From: Turritopsis dohrnii
Lineage: Eukaryota > Cnidaria > Hydrozoa > Anthoathecata > Oceaniidae
DNA: 64,000 nucleotides
Direction of reading: 5' to 3'
NCBI GenBank assembly: GCA_027922465.2
Contig: BQMF02000040.1
Location: forward strand, 620,001-684,000
This document shows positions 57,896 to 64,000 of this stretch, piece after piece. Under the pieces are notes generated by a model. The model did no database searches and was not told the DNA's origin. It saw only the letters and a program-made list of their open reading frames with translations. Each line of letters starts with the position of its first letter. The stretch's first letter is position 1. Position numbers and translations under genes: made by a program.

Positions 57896-59185
57896 TTAGG
57901 CGTCCTGAATCATCGATGTTTGATGAATTAGGTCCAGATTTTCCAGCGAACAAGGCTTTCTCGATCTGGAACCCCGAATGCATCTGATCATTGAGCGAAG
58001 TAGTGAAAATGACGTCTTCGTTCGAATCGAGCTTGTGGTGTCGCTAACTCGAATTTTTTTCTTTTCGGCATACATTTCAGCTAATCTTTTGTAGAATATG
58101 ATGCATTCCTTCGCCATTGCACCATTCGTCGAAAACACGAGTGGCGTAAAGGAGCCATTCTCAACTTGCAACACTCGTTCATTATATTGTCGCTTTTTCT
58201 CTGATTCGTTTCTTGGGAAGCACTTCGAGTGTTCCTGGTTCTTGAATCGCTGAGCGTTCAGGTCTATGACCCTTATATCGAAAAATGCTGTTTGACCAGA
58301 AGCCCAGAACCCTGATGCACTGACATCTAATCTCGCTTCTTTGCTTGTGTTGCCGGTTCTTTCGCGCAATTGTTCACCGTCTAATTCCCCTAACATTGGT
58401 TCGACTTTGACATCGTGACATGCCGATCTTCATTTAGAAGATCGGCAGTGATGTTTCGTAGCTCAATCATTATGTCGTAGTGTGACAAATCCACTTTTTT
58501 TGCATGATAAAGCGTGTGACACGTCGAATGGAGATCCACATGCACATGTTATTGGGAGCCTTTCCAGAGTACAGCCATAACGCAAGCGAATAGCGTCTCT
58601 GAATTCTTGTTTTGACAGATCGAAACCATATTCTTTGATTGGCAGAGATGTTAGCCAATTGGATACGCCTTTTTGACTGTTTGCTTCTGTTCGTCTTTTT
58701 TCTTCTTCCGACATTGTACTGAGCAGTGTATCAAGTTTTTGCTTCAACTGTTGTTGTCGTTCGTTCTTTATATGTTGTTTCGTCTTGGCCTCGTGGTTGA
58801 CTTTATGCTTGCCTAAGATCTGCTCTTGGAGATCTATAGTCACACTTTGCGAGTTGTTGTATTCCTCATTAGCACATTCACTGAATATCCTCAGGCCCAG
58901 GCCTCCAAGTCTTGGTGGAAGTGACAGCAGTTGGCGTTCAGAATCATTTACGATGTGGCCTCCGGTTATTGCTGGAATGAATTTATGACACATCGCGTCA
59001 TCGATCCGTGAGAGTTCTTCATCGCATCCAGGTATCGTGCGCATAAAGTATGTCATTTTATGCTGGTATCCGCTGATGAAACATGCATACGCTGCTTGTG
59101 GTTGGTTATATTCCGTCACATCAGAGAATGAAGCGCCAGATGCTCGGAATTTCGATGTTGACACGGAAAACTTATTTTAACTTCT
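57896..59185 (-). pseudogene. 3' end of an RLE-type non-LTR retrotransposon
   Basis: The minus strand from 59164 reads QPQAAYACFISGYQHKMTYF, then LPPRLGGLGLRIFSECANEE, the region after the RT core. Next is a CCHC motif, TCACGSPFDVSHALSCKKSG (C-x-C-x7-H-x4-C), and RHND. After two frameshifts (about 58463 and 58400) come VEPMLGELDGEQLRERTGN, ARLDVSASGFWASGQTAFFD and IRVIDLN, then ENGSFTPLVFSTNGAMAKEC to 57896. CCHC followed by a PD-(D/E)xK-like region is the C-terminal layout of restriction-like-endonuclease retrotransposons (R2/NeSL/Hero group). The RT catalytic core is missing upstream, so this copy is 5'-truncated and dead. Such elements insert by target-primed reverse transcription. Confidence 0.75.
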
Positions 59186-59339
59186 GCGGTTTTATTTTGA
59201 TTGGAACAAAACGCAAACTGTTATATTAGTCATTATGCATGGAAGATCTCCGTCATCCATCATTATCTCCACCATCATCTGATGGCGACTCCATGGTCTA
59301 TTTTATCTTTCCCTTCTCCATAGCTTTTTATTATCTCCG

Positions 59340-60026
59340 TCAGCTTTTCATTATCTCCGTCAGCTTTCGCAAACCGGTCAAATGACGAAACTTCTGCGCT
59401 GCTATTACAAACTTAACGCCGCTTTTAAATACTGTTTTTAAATTTATAGCCCATTTAACGCCGAGATTTTTACGGGAGCTCATATAACGCCGTGTAGAGA
59501 AAATTAACTCCAATCCACGTGTAGCAAGGACTGGCGTAAAAAGAGGCAATATAAAAATTGGAATGTTGCTTATGACATTTTCCTTGATAAAAAAAAGTAT
59601 TACCATTACCTGGCGATAAAATCTGATCATCCTGATGATGTAAAGATGACACATCGCTTGTCCGTTTGCGCATGCCCTCTGAGTACTGTTATATGAAAAT
59701 TTTGTCCCATTTTCCCGATAGACGCATAGTTTGTTTGGTCCAATCGCACACATAATAATGGATGAAGGTTCTTGAAGCGACGTTTTGTTTGATTGAGCTC
59801 TCTTCATCTCAAAGAAACTCGAGTTCCTGTATAAAGCCGTCGGATGACTGGTCGGCGAAGGGTTAGATTCAGCCATTTCTTCGAGCGTAGATGAGAATCT
59901 CTTCGTTGCGTTTGTAGCGCCAAACCATCCAAAAAGCTGGATCAAAAAAACGATTGTAATACAAGCCGTCATATTGATTAACAAAACAAACAGGCTTTTC
60001 AGTGGTTCAGTGTATACACACCACAA
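59340..60026 (-). CDS. Unrecognised open frame with signal-peptide-like N-terminus
   Basis: 228 codons, long for this AT-rich DNA. An N-terminal hydrophobic stretch, MTACITIVFLIQLFGWFGAT, looks like a signal peptide or membrane anchor, followed by a polar Ser/Asn-rich part with two Cys (CAIGPNKLC). A good splice donor (CAG|GTAATG) falls at 59610/59609, so a plausible reading is a first exon 60026-59610, the rest being intron. No family recognised and no following exon found; the dead retrotransposon lies directly downstream. It may be chance. Confidence 0.3.
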   Translation of the reverse strand: MWCVYTEPLKSLFVLLINMTACITIVFLIQLFGWFGATNATKRFSSTLEEMAESNPSPTSHPTALYRNSSFFEMKRAQSNKTSLQEPSSIIMCAIGPNKLCVYRENGTKFSYNSTQRACANGQAMCHLYIIRMIRFYRQVMVILFFIKENVISNIPIFILPLFTPVLATRGLELIFSTRRYMSSRKNLGVKWAINLKTVFKSGVKFVIAAQKFRHLTGLRKLTEIMKS

Positions 60027-62749
60027 ATTTGGAAAGCTTGTTACGTAACTGTAACATAGAAGGAAGGCCTAAATACAAGCGTTTTTCATATGAGTTTCAC
60101 CTTATACATTGTCAGTTTTAATATGATAACAAGTAATTGTAAAGTTAATTGAATTAAATCTGGTATTCCCTCTGCCAACCCTATGCAGTCTTATTTAGTC
60201 TCTGTTCACGTTTTAACTACTGCAGATTCTTCTTAACTATCAAATTATGAACCAAAGTTTTTTTTTTCTATTGTAAATAGGCACAGACCACTAGCTCAAT
60301 AATGACGTTTTGTTTTTCAAACATATCAGATTTTTCAACCACATTCGATCAGCTGCGTCCAAATTTACAAATTCTAGCTTTACTTTGACTAATCAAGTAT
60401 TTTGATGGATAAGACCAGTTAAACGCTTCCTCATGAAGAAATAACGAAGACGTTCGGTTCTTCTAAAACTCAAAAAGTACTTCGCATCTCCGAACAGATG
60501 TATTACAAAGGATACGTCAAACAATCGTACCCACGAAAATCCAGCACGCAGAAAATAGACTGTAAATAGACTATTATTTTTTTAATATGTCTTACTGTAA
60601 ACCGAATTAAAATAAAGAAATGAAAAAAAAAAGAAAAAAAAAGAACATTGTTAGCACACATAGCTGGTACAGGTGCGCATTTTATTTAAGACTCAAAGTC
60701 ATATTCTATGTAACCCGACCCCCGACCCCCCATCCCTTGAATCGAAGGGGGTGTAGTAGTCCAAGCGAAGTTATCAAGAGACAAAAGTCGATTAAGCCAG
60801 AGAACACCTAATTCTTGTTTCTGCATTTGCTTCTCTTTGCCAATCTGAAACCAGATCTATTATTGCTAGTGTAACAATTTCAAATACTGTAATGATAAAT
60901 CGCTAAAATTTTGTTGAGACAAAGACAGGTGAAGGAACCTGCGGTAAGAAAGATCGGTCTTTTTTTAGTGGGATGAAATAATTGCAACTTTAATAAATAT
61001 TTATAAAAATTTTGAAAAAAATTTTGCAATAGTGAGTTCTTTCAATGCTCCCTGGTGATCATTGACGTTACACCAAAAATATGTAAATAATAGCTGCCAT
61101 ACAGGGCTGTTAAGAACATGTACTATTTTACTTGCAACATAGATTATGAAATAGGTTGAAGTTTTGGGTGATTAAGGGCTCAGCGTACGTTTCAAAAGTG
61201 AAAATTTTCTTTTTCAATTTTTTTTTGACAGATGCAATCATTAGGTTATTATTACACTACATTTAAAGTTATAGCGAAAAATAATGCTTTTTGAGAAAGT
61301 TATTTGCATTTTTTGTTATTCAACATTTCTAAGTTATGACAACCTTTAATATAATCTGCTATATACTCAAAAGGCGATTAATTAAATTAGCAGCTCACTT
61401 TGTGAATTTATTAAAGGCTGTCATATTATCGTTTATGTGATGAAAAATTATTAGTGTTCTACCTTCTATGAGCTCCATCTTTCCAGCAAGTGGCTCATTT
61501 CCTTTAAAACTTTGGACAGCAGTAGATGAAGGCCTGTTAACGAAAAGTGTGCCCGCGATTTGAGAGAAAGTTCCTGATTGGCTCAAAATCCGAGATTGTT
61601 TTCAACTATGCAATAGCGCAAAAGTATGAAACAAACAAAAAACTGTTTTTCTCCTGGACAAAAACCACTAATTGAGATTCGCGGGCACACTTTGTTTCCA
61701 CTAATTGTGAGGAATCGCCACAAACAAAAAAAATGTAAAACAAGATGCCCTACCGGGCAGAAGGATTTCTGCAAGCTTTGCTGCTGAAAATGCCACAAAA
61801 ATGCAACACTAGCACACTAGTCCTGCAAAACTAAGACAGTCACATCATTCAGCTTGAGAAGCATCAGCATTAAATAAACAAAAATATTGATGCGACTGAC
61901 AATGTTCGTCAAGAAAGTCAGCCTACCATAACATAAAAAAGGGGCTTTTCTTTATGCTATTGCGGAGATCATTTATGAAGATCTGTTTTTTTGTACGAAT
62001 AAGCTGAATGATTGTTACTGGATATTTGCCACCCACGTACTCCAAAAAAGTGCATCGACACAATACGAAACTTTAATTTAACCACATTAAATATAACGAA
62101 TCCTATAAAAAGATTGTGTATACTGGCGGTAACAAACATATCGTTTGGGCAGCACAAACTAATATATAAAGTTTCTATATTGATCTCCTCAGAATGAAAA
62201 ATATAAATATCACAATAATAATTACTTAGAAATTAAAGCTCATATCTAATCTAAAAGTTAAAAAAATACAACATACGTAGGGAGAAAAGAGATAAGCTGA
62301 TATAGCCAGAATACATCCAAAAATTGCTACTAAATATAGTATAAATAGCTGTATAAAGTGCATATGTTGGTGATGTTGGGGAGGAGCTGAAAGGAAGCTA
62401 AGCTGAGCTTTAAAAATCCAAAAGCTTCTAAAAATTGACTTCAAACATGCATACACATACAAAATACACGAAGGTCTTTCATATTTAAAAAGGCTTGGAG
62501 CAAAAATAAAACAAGAAATACCTTTTCTTCCACACACCATGTATTATTGGCACTGTTTTCATATTTTAAACTTCAAGAAAACTTCTTTCAAAAAACAGAA
62601 TAACCACACTGTAATTTAATTTTGTGAACATGATAAGTTCCCAACAGTAATGCAATTCTTTATATAAAATTATAAGCTGTATTAACTTCTTTTAAAGCCA
62701 TATTTCCATCAAAGAAACTTTTAGCAAACTACACACGTTCTTTCGCTGC
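60027..62749. other. AT-rich intergenic DNA with one small inverted repeat
   Basis: No conserved coding match. A-rich tract at 60620-60645, a C-rich stretch near 60716-60735, and the inverted pair at 61545-61692. Confidence 0.35.
61545..61692. repeat. 148-bp inverted repeat AAGTGTGCCCGCGA
   Basis: Exact 14-base arms AAGTGTGCCCGCGA (61545) and TCGCGGGCACACTT (61679-61692). Size and layout fit a small MITE, but no target duplication is visible. Confidence 0.55.
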
Positions 62750-63010
62750 CATTTTTAAAACGTTTTGTGGACGATCACATGGCATGGCGAAAATCAGCCA
62801 ATAAACTATCGCTATTTAAGTGGAGGTGGCTAAATTAACACCCGTTCGTAGAAATCGGGCATTATGCACCAATGACAATTAAGACGGCTTTTTTATGAAC
62901 CAATGAAATTTAAGAAACAAAAATGCGCCGGTTTGGACAGTAAGATGAAAAAAAAAAAAAAATCAGAAAAACACGGACGATCGTAAAGTATTTCTTGCTT
63001 ACGCAGAAAT
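62750..63010 (-). repeat. Third copy (partial, inverted) of the 21240 repeat
   Basis: The reverse complement gives TTGGATTTCTGCGTAAGCAAG, CATCTTACTGTCCAAACC, ATTGGTTCAT, CATTGGTGCAT, ATAGCGATAGTTTATTGGCT and CGCCATG...TGTGATC, in the order seen at 21255-21480. The several ATTGG motifs and the shared left part only suggest a conserved functional head region of this repeat. Confidence 0.65.
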
Positions 63011-63118
63011 CCAAAAAAAACCTTTTTCTTCGGGAGTTGGAGCTCAAAGAAGCAAACAAAAGTCCGTATATTTTATCGTTTTCGCAGATTAATTTCTTCC
63101 TTATTATTTATGTAAGTA

Positions 63119-64000
63119 CAGTACACATCCGTTAATTCGAACACCCAAGGGACCGAAAAATTTGTTCGAATTAGCGAATGTTCGAATTATCGAAATAATT
63201 GGGAAAAACATAAATTCGGACAGAATTTCTCAAAATTCTTTACTAAGAATGATTAAAATGTAAGTGATAGAATTTATTGCAAGTCTTTAAAATAATCATT
63301 AATCTTTGTTCACCTGCTGCGCGTAAGCAATAGCAGTGTTTGGAAAGAGCTGGTATCCGATCCGATTCGTAAAATTTTCACTACTTTTACGTCACTACTC
63401 ACATTGTGTATTTGAAAGTTATATCACGCGTTTTCACTACATTTTTCAGCAATGTCAGCACAGCAGGTGATCGAGACTTTCAGTCTTTCTTGTTTGCTTC
63501 TTCGCCTGGGCAAAGTGCATGTCAAGAATCCGTCCAATGTGATTTGCATAGGATTGAACAAGCTTTCCATCATTTGAAAATAAGGAGAACCGTTTCATAA
63601 GCTCCACCATCTGTAAAAGTTCGTTTTGTTTGGGGCATTCAACGGGTTCTTCTTCAGCTTCGACTTCGCCATCACAATCATCATCATCTTCGTTGCCGAC
63701 ATCTTCTGTACCCAAAACATCTGCAATGATTTCCGCGTCAGTGAATAAAATTGGCTGCACAACGGCAACTCCATCATCAACATCAGTGAAGGAAGCGGCA
63801 TCCATTGTGTCAGAAACAAGATCGGGTTGCACTGCACGAAGTTTCTCCATCTCCTCTTCCAAGTCTTTGAAAGGGTTATCATCTTCAGCGATAGCAGCGT
63901 TTTGGTTTTCAACTGATATCTTAGACTTCCGAAAACAATTCACTACTGTCTTAGCCGTCACTGCCTCCCAAGCTGAAACTAACATTTACATTCCTTGAAG
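63119..64000 (-). mobile_element. Tigger (pogo) element, 3' terminal part, running off the window
   Basis: One TIR starts at 63119 (CAGTACACATCCGTTAATTC) after TA at 63117-63118, with further TTCGAATTA/TTCGAATTAT motifs to 63200. The transposase reads toward this end from beyond base 64000. Confidence 0.75.
63455..63985 (-). CDS. Tigger-type transposase, C-terminal part
   Basis: 176 open codons: SAWEAVTAKTVVNCFRKSKI, then DNPFKDLEEEMEKLRAVQPD, an acidic stretch (63650-63720), and ELLQMVELMKRFSLFSNDGK before the stop. AWxxV...TxxNCFRKxxI followed by PFxDLEEE is the usual end of pogo/Tigger DDE transposases, whose cut-and-paste activity needs the upstream catalytic core. An in-frame TAA (63986-63988) directly precedes the first Met, so this copy is either inactivated or its frame is interrupted; the missing part lies beyond the window. 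Confidence 0.7.
   Translation of the reverse strand: MLVSAWEAVTAKTVVNCFRKSKISVENQNAAIAEDDNPFKDLEEEMEKLRAVQPDLVSDTMDAASFTDVDDGVAVVQPILFTDAEIIADVLGTEDVGNEDDDDCDGEVEAEEEPVECPKQNELLQMVELMKRFSLFSNDGKLVQSYANHIGRILDMHFAQAKKQTRKTESLDHLLC

Noticed and set aside
63630..63998. 122-codon plus-strand serine-rich open frame
   Set aside because: Antisense shadow of the transposase C-terminus; the Ser runs mirror the acidic stretch of the true frame.

Overview
The window is animal nuclear DNA: AT-rich, intron-dense, with few genes and many repeats. Three genes carry clear conserved protein matches with canonical GT-AG introns: the 3' half of VPS45 (+, 1070-3508), a 20-exon secreted IGFBP/antistasin/VWC-like protein resembling CRIM1 (-, 40314-32489), and a complete mitochondrial ribosomal protein uS11m/MRPS11 (+, 49963-52157). 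Gene content and transposon families (Tigger/pogo, Mutator-like with Ulp1 and PHD, CR1/L2-like LINE, RLE-type non-LTR, Helitron) fit an early-branching metazoan, most likely a cnidarian. That placement is inference; no species-specific marker is visible.

Layout. 1-3.5 kb: VPS45 3' exons, one with a triplicated 5' edge. 4.1-4.7 kb: a diverged tandem repeat. 5.8-7.7 kb: a 1.9-kb Mutator-like element with 35-bp terminal inverted repeats and a 9-bp target duplication, carrying broken Ulp1-protease and PHD-finger coding sequence and a tRNA-derived SINE. 9.85-14.6 kb: a LINE fragment that landed beside an older satellite-bearing element and was split exactly at its stop codon by two head-to-tail Helitrons. 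15.0-15.4 kb: a fold-back element with 14-bp flanking direct repeats. 15.7-17.9 kb: a mobile element with a core of about 14 tandem 128-bp monomers; a short inverted relative lies at 57.0-57.8 kb and a decayed one near 9.9 kb. 21.1-32.1 kb: transposon graveyard with five pogo/Tigger-type TIR elements, a CCGTATTTCC MITE and two copies of a long interspersed repeat, one containing a 35-bp minisatellite.

32.5-40.3 kb: the CRIM1-like gene. Nearly all introns are phase 1 or lie at one fixed phase-2 point inside each VWC-like module, so whole domains can be duplicated without breaking the frame. The gene shows an old five-exon block duplication and a very recent single-exon duplication. 42.7-44.1 kb: decayed coiled-coil coding fragments. 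45.1-48.1 kb: a 3-kb TIR element rich in AACGTTAT palindromes, with another TIR element nested inside. 50-52.2 kb: MRPS11. 54.5-55.9 kb: a 36-bp minisatellite of 27 copies, cut by a 412-bp TIR element whose target site can be read exactly. 57.9-59.2 kb: the 3' end of a restriction-like-endonuclease retrotransposon. 63.1-64 kb: one end of a Tigger element with the C-terminal part of its transposase.

The three host genes act separately: endosomal vesicle fusion (VPS45), an extracellular cysteine-rich protein (CRIM1-like), and mitochondrial translation (MRPS11). No CRISPR arrays, rRNA or functional tRNA genes, and no viral genes, were recognised.
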